From Arthrobacter terricola (GTDB lineage: Bacteria > Actinomycetota > Actinomycetes > Actinomycetales > Micrococcaceae), in contig NZ_SMRU01000003.1 in the NCBI RefSeq assembly GCF_004354015.1, positions 62,001 to 126,000 on the forward strand: a stretch of 64,000 nt of DNA, read 5' to 3'. Below the pieces are notes generated by a model. It did no database searches. It was not told where the DNA came from and saw only the letters and a program-made list of their open reading frames with translations. This document shows, piece by piece, positions 44,376 through 53,260 of the stretch (positions within the stretch are counted from its first letter, which is position 1; every line of letters begins with the position of its first letter). A program made the position numbers and the translations under genes.

Positions 44376-47300
44376 TTAAAGCTGCCAGCCGACATTTATT
44401 AGGCTGGCCTCTCGCGTGGGCGGCTGGTCAAGCCCCATGCCGGGCTGCTGACTGGTGACTGCCCTGCGTCCGGCGGCCTCGATGAGTTGTTGAACGCTCA
44501 CGGTCTGAGAATTCCGTTCCCATTCGTAGTCTGCAGGAACGGGTCCGAGTGGTAGCGGTGAGTCGTCGATGCCCCATCTGTCCCGGTAGACAGCGACTGC
44601 GCTAGTCACGCGGCGTAGATCCTCCGCACTCGCGTTCGGTCGCAGAGCCTCACGGAGGTTCCGCTTCCATTCGGGGTCATTTATGAGTGCTTCGAACGTG
44701 ACTTTTTCGACCCGGCGTTGTATTCGCTTCTGTACCTGGCTGATTGTGTTGGCAAGGTCGGGCCTGGCGGTGTTGATGACCTCAGACAGGGGATCAGGCC
44801 CGGCAACGGTCATCTCGGACAAGAAGTGACGGAGCCGGGAGTGGATGATTGCGGTGGGGTCATTAGCGGACCCGGTTGTCTCCAACGCTTTGACGACAAT
44901 CCGTCGTGCGCCTGACAGGCTGACCCTTGTGGATCGGCGCCAGGCTGCCACGGTCGCTCCCCACGACGGGGATTGTTGCAGTTCCTCCGCCCTTCCAGGG
45001 GCGTAGATCTTAAGGAACTTGGTTAGGTCCTCGGCCGCCGCAATTTGCGCCAGATAGTCGTATTCGGCGCTGAGCCGTTCCAGGCTGTCGGCGCTGGATC
45101 GTTCGGCGTCGCGAACTTCGTGGGCGGTCCGTTCGGCACCTTCGGCCGCGAGCACTTCGCCCAGGATTTCCTGCCACGACTCTTGCTGGGAAGGATCAAC
45201 AGGCTCGTGATCGCCGGGATCGTTCTCGCTGACGTACGCGTAATTGCCGCCGCGTCCGCGGGTCATGCTGACGTAGAGAAGCTCGCGGGTGAGCCGGCCT
45301 TGGGTGACGACGGTGTGGCCGGTGTCCACGGTGATGCCCTGGGAGCGGTGGGCTGTGGTCGCGTATCCCAGTTCGACCGCGGACTCGACATAGTCGCGGT
45401 GCAGGGTGACGGTGGCGCCGGTGTCCCGGCGGACCGCCACCAGGGAGCCGTCGCGCCTGCCGACACGTACGACGTCGAGGAGGGTGCCGTTGCGGATGAA
45501 GTCACCGTTGCTGTCCGCAACGGTGCGGTCGTTGCGGCGCGCGATCACCGTGTCACCTTGGCCGGCGCGCAGCCCGTCGCCCAGAAGGACGGTCTGTTCG
45601 GCGTCCACGAGACTTTGGATCACGCGGTCAGCCTGGGCTCGTTCGTTGAGCATGCTGACGGTGTCGTTGTCAGCGGCGATGAGGATGGACGATCTTCCCG
45701 CGCGGATGTCGGATTGCCAGTTCAGATAGGCCTGGTCGACCATGTCCAGGTAAGCGCCGTGCCGGATTCGCTCGTGCCGGTCGTAGTCAGTGATGGCAGC
45801 GAAGTCGCCGAGGCGGAGCTTCAGGGAGGCATCTCGTTCCCAGACATGTTCGAACCGCCAGATGGTGCTCAGCCGGCTCGTTTTGCCTTGCCGGTCGAGC
45901 CAGCCGAGGACGCCGCCGGCATCGATGGCGTCCAGCTGCCCGGGGTCGCCCACCAACAGCACTTTGGCTCCGGCGTCCCGGGCCTGGTGCACCAGCGCCG
46001 AGAGCTGAAGGGTGGACACCATGGAGGCTTCGTCGACGACGACCAACTGCTTCGGATGGAACCGCCATCGGTTCTGCTCGGCGGCCAAGCGGGTTGTCTC
46101 CTGCGCTAGCCGGGCGCTTGGAGCGGGGGAGTTGCCGAGACCCTGCTCGGCGGCGAAGAAGCGTTCGGCCCGGTGGCCGGCTCCCTCGCCAACGGATTCG
46201 TAGAGCCACTTCGCCACATTTTCGGTGACCATGGACAGTTCCCGTCCCAGGACCTCGGCGCTCGCCGCGGCGGGTGCGAGTCCGACGACGCTGCCGGGCC
46301 CGAATTCTGCTTCCCAGGCTGCCTTGACTGCGCCGAGGGTGGTGGTCTTGCCGGTTCCGGCGGGTCCGACGACGGCGTCGAGCCGGTTCCCACTCAGCAG
46401 CACAGCGGCAGCGGCGGTCCGCTGGTCCTCATGCAGACCGAATTTGCCGTGGTGTTTGTATCCGGCGAGTGCCTCCACCGCAACGGTGGCGCGGATGGTG
46501 GGGCCGCCGTCGTCGTTCCTTCCGGCCATGATGGTCTCCTCGCTGGCGAGGGTCGTGGCGTCCGTGTAGAGACGGGAGCCGTGGAAGTCGAAGACGCTCT
46601 GCTTGCCGAGGCGGAGATCGGGGCGCGCGTCCGCGGGGACGCTGTACCGGTAGTCGTTCAGAGGGACCGATTGGCTTTCGGCGGCGGTGGCGACGGCGTC
46701 GATCAGGGCGTTGCGGTCCTGCGGGGCATGGCAGCGGATCGCGGCGCAGACGCGTTCCGCTTCGGCGAGGAGGTTCCAACGGTTCCAAATGGAGCGCTTG
46801 GCCGCGACACGTTCCCGGGTCAGTGATCCGACAGCGTCGACCCAGGACTCTTCGAAGTCGCAGCCTCGGAAAGGGGTGGCCTGCGCGCGTCGCACGGTGT
46901 TGGCCAGCACGAGGCGAGGTTCGAAACCTCTGGCGAGGGCCCGTGCCCGCCATTGTGTGGAGAGCTCGTGCAGCGGCGCGGTCTCGGGTTTGGGCGTTCG
47001 CGTGGAAAGGGTTGCCTGCTGGCGGAGCTTGATGGTGGTTGTCGCGGTAGGGGGAGTGCCGTGGGCTTTGGTCCATTCGGCCACCAGTCGGTCGGTCTCC
47101 GCCTCGATGAGGCGGGAACGTTTGGAGAATTCGCGGATCAGGGCGTCGTCGACGCCGGCGAGGTGCGCGCCGGGGTTGTGCGTGACTGCTGCGGGTTCGC
47201 GGATGTCGATGTCGGTCCCTAGCTGGAGGTGGAGGGCGTCGAAGAGCAGGCCGTTGTAGTGTTCGCTGGCGGCGACCGCGGCCTTGTAGAGGGTCCTGGA

Positions 47301-47933
47301 GTCGAGGGTGACCCAGGCGCCGTCGGTGATGCGTTGGACGCGGTTGGCGATGACCACGTGGGTGTGCAGCTGCGGGTCCCCAGCCCGCGACTCCCAATGG
47401 TCGAACGCGGCGGCGATCACGCCTCGGGTGCCGATCCGGGCAACGCCGTTGCGCCCCGCCCTCGTGTGGATGACCGATTCTTCGAGCCATTGAAGGGTGG
47501 CGTTGACGGCGTCGTGGTGGGTTTGAAGGACTCGGTCTTGGAGGGACCTGGGGCTCAGCGCCCAGAGCACGGACACGGACTTGGGCACGCTGAAGGTCAG
47601 ATCGAAACCGGCGACGGCCCGACGCGTTGCGATTTGTCCTTGGGTGTTTTGGGCGACGGCGGGCTGGTGGTGCGGTCGGCCGAGGGGCGCGCCTGTATCG
47701 GGATGGATCGTGCTGTCGAAGATGGCTTTGGCGTCGGTTTCGGTGACGGCGTCGCCGCTGGCGCGGTTGATGCCGTCCAGGCCGGAGCCAAGCCAGCGCC
47801 CCTGCGGTGTCCCGGCCTTCATGTAGTACCTGGTTGCATCTGGGGGAGTGCGCGACACGTCGTCCATCATCGTGGTCTTGAACAGGTACTTCAGGCCCGA
47901 CTGGGCAGAAAGCCTGGCGATCGACATGGTCAT
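44376..47933 (-). CDS. MobF/TraA-type conjugative relaxase with helicase domain
   Basis: A 1,185-residue TrwC/TraA-like protein. N-terminal relaxase: tyrosine pair in ATRYYMKAG (residues 34-42), HUH metal site in DPQLHTHVVIANR, and the FDLTFSVPKSVSVLWAL block. The RecD-like ATPase has Walker A VVGPAGTGKTTTLGAV, Walker B VVVDEASMVSTLQL and a late UvrD-type motif YATTAHRSQGITVDTGH. It nicks DNA at an origin of transfer and unwinds the strand to be transferred. No other transfer genes are present. The protein appears complete and intact. Confidence 0.93.
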   Translation of the reverse strand: MTMSIARLSAQSGLKYLFKTTMMDDVSRTPPDATRYYMKAGTPQGRWLGSGLDGINRASGDAVTETDAKAIFDSTIHPDTGAPLGRPHHQPAVAQNTQGQIATRRAVAGFDLTFSVPKSVSVLWALSPRSLQDRVLQTHHDAVNATLQWLEESVIHTRAGRNGVARIGTRGVIAAAFDHWESRAGDPQLHTHVVIANRVQRITDGAWVTLDSRTLYKAAVAASEHYNGLLFDALHLQLGTDIDIREPAAVTHNPGAHLAGVDDALIREFSKRSRLIEAETDRLVAEWTKAHGTPPTATTTIKLRQQATLSTRTPKPETAPLHELSTQWRARALARGFEPRLVLANTVRRAQATPFRGCDFEESWVDAVGSLTRERVAAKRSIWNRWNLLAEAERVCAAIRCHAPQDRNALIDAVATAAESQSVPLNDYRYSVPADARPDLRLGKQSVFDFHGSRLYTDATTLASEETIMAGRNDDGGPTIRATVAVEALAGYKHHGKFGLHEDQRTAAAAVLLSGNRLDAVVGPAGTGKTTTLGAVKAAWEAEFGPGSVVGLAPAAASAEVLGRELSMVTENVAKWLYESVGEGAGHRAERFFAAEQGLGNSPAPSARLAQETTRLAAEQNRWRFHPKQLVVVDEASMVSTLQLSALVHQARDAGAKVLLVGDPGQLDAIDAGGVLGWLDRQGKTSRLSTIWRFEHVWERDASLKLRLGDFAAITDYDRHERIRHGAYLDMVDQAYLNWQSDIRAGRSSILIAADNDTVSMLNERAQADRVIQSLVDAEQTVLLGDGLRAGQGDTVIARRNDRTVADSNGDFIRNGTLLDVVRVGRRDGSLVAVRRDTGATVTLHRDYVESAVELGYATTAHRSQGITVDTGHTVVTQGRLTRELLYVSMTRGRGGNYAYVSENDPGDHEPVDPSQQESWQEILGEVLAAEGAERTAHEVRDAERSSADSLERLSAEYDYLAQIAAAEDLTKFLKIYAPGRAEELQQSPSWGATVAAWRRSTRVSLSGARRIVVKALETTGSANDPTAIIHSRLRHFLSEMTVAGPDPLSEVINTARPDLANTISQVQKRIQRRVEKVTFEALINDPEWKRNLREALRPNASAEDLRRVTSAVAVYRDRWGIDDSPLPLGPVPADYEWERNSQTVSVQQLIEAAGRRAVTSQQPGMGLDQPPTREASLINVGWQL

Positions 47934-48351
47934 GGCCGTGTCCGTATCCGCCGTCGACCGCTACGGTCCCCATGGTCGCAGGGTGTACCGCAAAATCGCT
48001 GCGAGGTGCGAGACCGCACGAAGCCTTCACCATATTCACTGCAGTTCTTCCCGCTCACGTCGGTTCATCGACAGCGAGCCCAACCGCGACATGACGTGCC
48101 GTGAGTCAGCGCCCACGGCGACAGCCTTGAATGCCAGAGTTGTGGCGTTGAAGGGCTTATAGGCGTGCTCACGCGGAGGCAAGCTCAAGGACTGTGGCTC
48201 TGTCAGCTCGGCGAAGTAGGTTGCTTTGGATTCCGGCAAGAGACGAGAGGGGGTGGGATGGGGAGCTTTGGCCGAAGGCCGCTCGACGAAAAACCGTGAG
48301 CGACGGCCAGGATGACTTGTAATGCATATGGCTTGGAAGCCATAATCAGAT
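47934..48351. other. intergenic region between relaxase and toxin genes; possible oriT
   Basis: 418 bases without a convincing gene. It holds a small hairpin (gtgcg at 48006-48010, cgcac at 48015-48019) 73 bases from the relaxase start, the usual neighbourhood of oriT in MobF elements, and the toxin promoter at its right end. No nic site can be assigned from the sequence alone. Confidence 0.35.
48317..48346 (+). promoter_or_regulatory. toxin-antitoxin promoter with TATGGCTT-N2-AAGCCATA operator
   Basis: TTGTAA (48317-48322), an 18-base spacer and CATAAT (48341-48346). A perfect 8-bp inverted repeat at 48327-48344 covers the spacer and -10 region, as expected for autoregulation by the HTH antitoxin. 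The predicted start falls on or next to the toxin ATG at 48352, so the mRNA may be leaderless. Confidence 0.6.
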
Positions 48352-48765
48352 ATGGAACTTTTCTGGCCGGAAAGCTTTGACGAGCAGCTGGACCGGCTGG
48401 AAGACGAAGCTGATCATGGTGATGAGAGGGCCAGAACGGTATTCGAGTATGTCGTCGCGGAGATGGACTACCTGCGGCGGTTGCCGGCACCTCCTATGTC
48501 CGAGACCCCGACCCTCAAGCCCGTTCGTCAGTCGAAGAAACATGAAGTGTGGCGGGTCTCCCACCCCTACCATCACGGCATTGCGGTGCGGCTCATTTGT
48601 TGGTTTCCTCCGGATGAAAATACCGCAGTAGTGGCCCTGTTTTCGGGGGATAAGGCCAACATGGGGGACGTTTTCTACGACAGCGTGGGAAGCAGGGCGG
48701 ACCAAATCATCGATCAATGGATCAGAGAAGGGGAGGGTGAGGAAAATGGTGAGGAAGGCATTTAG
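48352..48765 (+). CDS. RelE/HigB-family toxin
   Basis: A 137-residue protein of the phage-derived Gp49/HigB type (MELFWPESFDEQLDRLEDEA, VRQSKKHEVWRVSHPYHHG, RLICWFPPDENTAVVALFSG). Such toxins cut mRNA on the ribosome. Gene order toxin first, HTH antitoxin second is the HigBA arrangement. There is no ribosome site before the ATG, which fits the leaderless start proposed. It overlaps the antitoxin gene by 20 bases, and helps keep the element in the genome. Confidence 0.87.
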   Translation: MELFWPESFDEQLDRLEDEADHGDERARTVFEYVVAEMDYLRRLPAPPMSETPTLKPVRQSKKHEVWRVSHPYHHGIAVRLICWFPPDENTAVVALFSGDKANMGDVFYDSVGSRADQIIDQWIREGEGEENGEEGI

Positions 48766-49105
48766 GAAGGGCAACGACCGGCTTGACCGTATCCTGGCAA
48801 AGCCTGGCATGGCCGAGCGTGTTGCTGAAATCCGGGAAGCGTCTGCACGCGAGGACCGCATCTATGCAATGAACCTGGCCACGATCCGCAAGGCGGCGGA
48901 GTTGACTCAGGACGAGCTGGCGCAGAGGCTCGGGATTGATCAGAGCGTGGTCTCGAAGACGGAGCGGCGCGAAGACATGCTCCTGTCGACCCTGATGGAT
49001 CATCTTTCCGCCGCGGGCGTCGAAGACGCAAAGATGGTCGTTCATGTGAACGGTCGTGAAATAGAACTGGACCTTCGCAGCCTGCAGCATGATGCGCGAG
49101 GCTAA
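48746..49105 (+). CDS. XRE-family HTH antitoxin (HigA-like)
   Basis: 119 residues from ATG 48746 (GGGAGG lies about 9 bases upstream; a GTG at 48737 is possible). A basic, helical N-terminus precedes the XRE helix-turn-helix: ATIRKAAELTQDELAQRLGI and DQSVVSKTERRED. It should bind the toxin and repress their common promoter through the palindrome at 48327-48344. Confidence 0.87.
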   Translation: MVRKAFRKGNDRLDRILAKPGMAERVAEIREASAREDRIYAMNLATIRKAAELTQDELAQRLGIDQSVVSKTERREDMLLSTLMDHLSAAGVEDAKMVVHVNGREIELDLRSLQHDARG

Positions 49106-49245
49106 AACGGTGAGGAACCGTCGTCGCCACATGCTGTCGGCAGGTCCGAGGAGAATGTAGCCGATGCGATTGGTGTCGACGGCGATGAAATTCAGGCTTT
49201 CGTCGGGCCAACAACCTCGGGGTGGCAGGTGTAACTGACGACAAC

Positions 49246-49290
49246 ACGGCCGTTGCAACTCCCAAAATTTCTGGGTGTTGCAACGGCCGT
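49246..49290. terminator. 19-bp imperfect hairpin downstream of the toxin-antitoxin pair
   Basis: Arms 49246-49264 and 49272-49290 pair with a single mismatch around aaatttc. It lies between the end of the TA operon and remnants, and could stop transcription from either side. Confidence 0.65.
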
Positions 49291-49394
49291 TAGAACTGGA
49301 ACGCAGGCTCGGTCAGTGGCCCAATATTAGGTGCCGGCGACGGTGTGATTGCACCGCCGCTGGCCGCCTCAGCGGCCAGTGGCAGGCCGGGGGA

Positions 49395-49490
49395 TTACTG
49401 GGCGTAGAAGGAGGGCTTTTCCGGCATGCTGACGGTCACGACTTCCCCGGTGCGTTGCGCCTTGACGCGCGCCTCGACGACAGTGGCCGG
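49395..49490 (-). pseudogene. possible C-terminal remnant of a Gfo/Idh/MocA-type oxidoreductase
   Basis: On the minus strand the last about 30 codons before a TAA at 49395-49397 read ATVVEARVKAQRTGEVV and then TVSMPEKPSFYAQ, which resembles the end of sugar Gfo/Idh dehydrogenases. Upstream the frame loses similarity within about 100 bases. The whole 49106-49608 gap otherwise holds the hairpin above and no intact gene. Weak call. Confidence 0.3.
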
Positions 49491-49608
49491 GCGACGTCGG
49501 TGATTCCGCCGTCTCAATAACTAACATAACCAACAGCTTTTCGAGACAACCCTCCTTGACGAGAGGCGGGAAGGCTCGCCGGGTTCGTACGTTGGGCAGC
49601 CCGGGAGG

Positions 49609-51342
49609 TCATGCTCGTGTGCGCAGCAGAGCGGTCAGTTCCCAAGGGGCGAGGTCGAGGCCTCGGGAATGAGGGTAGTTGCCGATGATTCGCTGTGCTT
49701 GTGCCCAGCTGGGGTCGCCGATGTCGACGGGTTGTGGGTGCGGGGTGAAGTTTCCGAGGACGAGCAGTTCCTGGTCGCCGTGTCGGCGGATGAAGGCGTA
49801 GACGCACTCGTTTTCTGGTAGGAGCTTCGTGAAGTCGCCGTGGGCGATGACCGGCAGCTCGTGGCGGAGACCGATGAGGCGACGGTAGAAGTTGAATACG
49901 GAATCGTCGCGGGCGATCTGCTCTTCGGCGTTGATCTCCAATGCGTTGTGGTTGACGGACATCCAGGGGGTGCCGGTGGTGAAGCCGGCGTTGGGGCCTG
50001 CGTTCCATTGAACTGGGGTGCGTCCGTTGTCGCGGTTCATGGATGCCATCGAGGCGAGGACCTCGACGGGGTCGAGCCCGAGTTCAAGGGTGGCTTCGCG
50101 GTAGTGGTTGAGGGCTTCGATGTCACGGTGCTCGGCGATCGTGGCGAATGGCATGTTGGTCATGCCCAGTTCCTCGCCCTGGTAGATGTACGGTGTGCCG
50201 CGATGCAGGTGAAGAATGCCTGCGAGCATTTTCGCGGATGTCTCCCGGTAGGGGCCGTCGTCCCCGAAGCGGGAGACGATGCGGGGCTGGTCGTGGTTGC
50301 TCCAGTAGAGGCTGTTCCAGCCTCGCTCGGCCAGGCCGGCCTGCCAGCGTCCCAGGGAAGTCTTCAGGTCGGTCAGGCGCAGTTTCTTGGGGCGCCATTT
50401 GCTGCCGTCCCGGTCGAGGGTGACGTGTTCGAACTGGAAGACCATGTCGAGCTCGGCACGCGCCGGGTCGGTGAATAGCGCCGCCTCATCGATGGTGACC
50501 CCGGGCATCTCGCCGACGGTCAGTGGGGCTTGGTCGCGGTTGGCGAACACTTCGCGGTGCATTTCTTGGAGGAATTCGTGGATGCGCGGACCGCAGATGT
50601 AGGAATCGCCGCCCCGACCGTACGGCCGGCCGTCAGGGGTGGGGGCGTCGGGCAGGGCCGGGTCCTTGGAGATGAAGTTGATGACGTCCATGCGGAAGCC
50701 GTCGACGCCGCGGTCGAGCCACCAGTTCATCATCGCGTAGACGGCGCTGCGGACGTCGGGGTTCTCCCAGTTCAGGTCGGGCTGTTTCTTCGAGAACAGG
50801 TGCAGGTAATACTCTCCAGTGGTCTGGTCGTAGGCCCAGGCGGGGCCTGAGAAGTGCGATTCCCAGTTGGTGGGCTCGGCTCCGGGGGTCCCGGGTTCGA
50901 AACCTGGGCGGGCGGGCCGCCACCAGTACCAGTCCCGCTTCGGATTGTCCTTGGAGGAGCGTGATTCGGTGAACCACGGGTGCTCGTCCGAGGTGTGGTT
51001 GACGACGAGGTCCATCACGAGCTTCATACCGCGGGCGTGGAGCCCGGTGATGAGCGTGTCGAGGTCCTCGAGCGTGCCGAAGATCGGGTCGATGTCGCAG
51101 TAGTCGCTGATGTCGTAGCCGTTGTCGTCCTGCGGTGACCGGTAGACAGGTGACAGCCACACGACGTCGACGCCCAGGTGTTTAAGGTAGTCGAGCCTGC
51201 CGATGATGCCCGGGAGGTCGCCGATGCCGTCGCCGTTGGAGTCGGCGAAGCTGCGCGGGTAGACCTGGTAGACGACGGCGCGGTGGAACCAGTCCCTCTG
51301 TTGGGTGTGCCCGGCTTCGGGCTGGGTGCTTTGCAGTGACAT
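49609..51342 (-). CDS. GH13 alpha-glucosidase (oligo-1,6-/sucrose/trehalose-type)
   Basis: A 577-residue cytoplasmic alpha-amylase-family hydrolase. Conserved regions: DLVVNHTSDEHPWF (I), GFRMDVINFIS (II, nucleophile Asp), VGEMPGVTIDEA (III, Glu acid) and YWSNHDQPRIVSRFG (IV). It starts VYQVYPRSFADSNGDGIGDL. Length and motifs fit alpha-1,4/1,6-glucosidases that cleave short oligosaccharides after uptake. It is the last gene of the island's sugar operon, 84 bases after the MalG-like gene. Confidence 0.9.
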   Translation of the reverse strand: MSLQSTQPEAGHTQQRDWFHRAVVYQVYPRSFADSNGDGIGDLPGIIGRLDYLKHLGVDVVWLSPVYRSPQDDNGYDISDYCDIDPIFGTLEDLDTLITGLHARGMKLVMDLVVNHTSDEHPWFTESRSSKDNPKRDWYWWRPARPGFEPGTPGAEPTNWESHFSGPAWAYDQTTGEYYLHLFSKKQPDLNWENPDVRSAVYAMMNWWLDRGVDGFRMDVINFISKDPALPDAPTPDGRPYGRGGDSYICGPRIHEFLQEMHREVFANRDQAPLTVGEMPGVTIDEAALFTDPARAELDMVFQFEHVTLDRDGSKWRPKKLRLTDLKTSLGRWQAGLAERGWNSLYWSNHDQPRIVSRFGDDGPYRETSAKMLAGILHLHRGTPYIYQGEELGMTNMPFATIAEHRDIEALNHYREATLELGLDPVEVLASMASMNRDNGRTPVQWNAGPNAGFTTGTPWMSVNHNALEINAEEQIARDDSVFNFYRRLIGLRHELPVIAHGDFTKLLPENECVYAFIRRHGDQELLVLGNFTPHPQPVDIGDPSWAQAQRIIGNYPHSRGLDLAPWELTALLRTRA

Positions 51343-51426
51343 GGCTGGTACCTCGTTGAATGAGTCTAGAGCCGGGGGCTCGGTGGGTGGATGCCCCGTT
51401 GCCGGGAGGATGGCGTCCGTGCGTTG

Positions 51427-52326
51427 TCAGCCTTTGACGGCTCCGGCGGTCATGCCGGAGACGATGCGTTTCTGGCAGACGAGGACGAGGATCACCAGCG
51501 GGATGGTGATGATGACGGAAGCGGCGCTGATGGTGCCGAGGGGTTGGTCGAATTCGCTGGTTCCGTTGAAGAACGCGATCGCCACGGGGACGGGCCGGGC
51601 TGCGGGTGAGCTGGTGAGGGTCACGGCGAGGAGGAATTCGTTCCAGACGGAGATGAACACGAGGATCGCGGTGGTGGCGAGCCCGGGGACGGCAAGGGGG
51701 AGGATGATCTTGCGGAACGCGGTGAAGGGTGAGGCTCCGTCCATGTAGGCGGATTCTTCGAGTTCGCGGGGGATGTCGCGGAAGAACGAGGTCAGGGTGT
51801 AGATGGCCAGGGGCAGGGCGAAGGTGAGTTTCGGGATGATGAGGCCCGGGAGTGTGTCGTAGAGTCCGATCTGGCGCCAGATGGAGAACAAGGGGGCCGC
51901 GATCGCGATCGCCGGGAACGTGGTGACACTGAGGATCAGGGTCAGGATGAGGGCCTTGCGGCGCATCTTGAGCCGGGCGAGGGCGTAGGCGGCGAAGGAG
52001 GCGAAAACGAGCGCGACGAGGGTGGTGACCACCGCGATGATGACCGAGTTGCGCAGGGCGAGCAGGAAGTCGCCGTTGCGGAATACCGAGATGTAGTTCT
52101 CCAGGGTGGGCTGGGAGGGGAACAGTTCGCCCTGGCCCAGGGCCGAGCCTTTCTTGAGCGAGGTGTTGATGAGCCAGTAGAAGGGTACGAGGGAGAATCC
52201 CATGACGGCGACGACGAACAGCCATACCGCAGGGTGGAGCGTGTGTTCGCGGCGGGGCCGGCGGCGGCGTGGCTTCGCCTGTCCCTGCAGGGTGCGGGTC
52301 GTTTTCGGGGCTGTGATGGTGCTCAT
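51427..52326 (-). CDS. carbohydrate ABC transporter permease, MalG-type
   Basis: 299 residues from ATG 52326, which overlaps the stop of the MalF-like gene. Six membrane helices, with the EAA loop in DIPRELEESAYMDGASPFTAF, which contacts the ATPase. No ATPase gene is in the cluster, so a shared MsiK-type ATPase encoded elsewhere in the genome is expected, as is common in actinobacteria. Confidence 0.92.
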   Translation of the reverse strand: MSTITAPKTTRTLQGQAKPRRRRPRREHTLHPAVWLFVVAVMGFSLVPFYWLINTSLKKGSALGQGELFPSQPTLENYISVFRNGDFLLALRNSVIIAVVTTLVALVFASFAAYALARLKMRRKALILTLILSVTTFPAIAIAAPLFSIWRQIGLYDTLPGLIIPKLTFALPLAIYTLTSFFRDIPRELEESAYMDGASPFTAFRKIILPLAVPGLATTAILVFISVWNEFLLAVTLTSSPAARPVPVAIAFFNGTSEFDQPLGTISAASVIITIPLVILVLVCQKRIVSGMTAGAVKG

Positions 52327-53258
52327 CAGTGGTCTTCCTTGGCGATGTCGCGGATGTTGCCGCCGCCGAAGCGGATGTAGACGGCCGAGACGGCCATGAC
52401 GGTGAGGAAGGTCAGGATCGACAGGGCCGAGCCGGGGCCGATCTGGCGGTTCTCGGTGAGCTGGGTGTAGGCCAGCATGGACATGGACTGGGTGCCGTTC
52501 GCTCCGCGGGTCAGGACGAAGGGCAGGTCGAACACGCGCAGGGCGTCCAGGGTGCGGAAGATCGCGGCGAGGACGATGGCCGGGCGCAGCAGGGGCAAGG
52601 TGATGTGGGCGAAGGTCTGCCACTTGTTGGCGCCGTCCAGTTCGGCGGCCTCGTACGTCTCCTTCGAGATTACTTGGAGGCCCGCGAGGATGATCAGTGC
52701 CGCGAACGGGGTGGTCTTCCATACGTCGGAGAGGATGATCACGGCCATGGCGTAGCCCTGCTCGCCGAGCCACACGACCCCTGCCCCGGGCAGGTGGAGG
52801 GTGTCCAGGATCTGTGGGAGCAGTCCGAGTCGGGGTTCGAACATGGTCCGCCAGGTGATCGCCGAGACGACGGTGACGATCGCGTACGGGAGCAGGACGA
52901 CGGTGCGCAGGAGCGCCCGGCCGCGGAAGGCGAGATTGAGCAGCAGCGCCATCGCGGTGCCCAATGCCATCTCGAGGGAAACGGAGACGGCAGCGAACAG
53001 GAAGGTCTGGCCGAACGCAGCCCACCAGTCACTGCTGGCGAGGGCGTCAAGGTAGTTGCCCAGGCCCACGAACCGGGACAGTCCGGCTTCGCGGATGCTG
53101 TACTGGTTGAGGGAGAGCCAGATCGCGTAGCCGATCGGTACGGCGGCCACGACGGCCATGAGGATCAGCGAGGGGGCGGTCATGCGGGCGGCGAGCCGCC
53201 GCTCGGCCCGGTCGCGGCCCGCGGGGCCGCGACCGGGGAGAAGGGTTTTCATAGCCAT
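52326..53258 (-). CDS. carbohydrate ABC transporter permease, MalF-type
   Basis: 310 residues and six helices, with a basic N-terminus (GRDRAERRLAARMTAPSLIL). The EAA loop ISKETYEAAELDGANKWQTF is visible near residue 200. It lies 2 bases downstream of the binding-protein gene and is translationally coupled to the MalG-like gene. Confidence 0.92.
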   Translation of the reverse strand: MAMKTLLPGRGPAGRDRAERRLAARMTAPSLILMAVVAAVPIGYAIWLSLNQYSIREAGLSRFVGLGNYLDALASSDWWAAFGQTFLFAAVSVSLEMALGTAMALLLNLAFRGRALLRTVVLLPYAIVTVVSAITWRTMFEPRLGLLPQILDTLHLPGAGVVWLGEQGYAMAVIILSDVWKTTPFAALIILAGLQVISKETYEAAELDGANKWQTFAHITLPLLRPAIVLAAIFRTLDALRVFDLPFVLTRGANGTQSMSMLAYTQLTENRQIGPGSALSILTFLTVMAVSAVYIRFGGGNIRDIAKEDH

Positions 53259-53260
53259 GG

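Noticed and set aside
46429..48039. 536-codon minus-strand frame overlapping the relaxase gene
   Set aside because: Arg/Pro-rich product in another phase of the relaxase coding strand; no protein-family features.
48722..49258. minus-strand frame with ESLNFIAVDTNRIGYILLGP over the antitoxin gene
   Set aside because: A short stretch looks protein-like and may be a remnant at 49110-49240, but most of the frame is antisense to the XRE gene and no family could be recognised.
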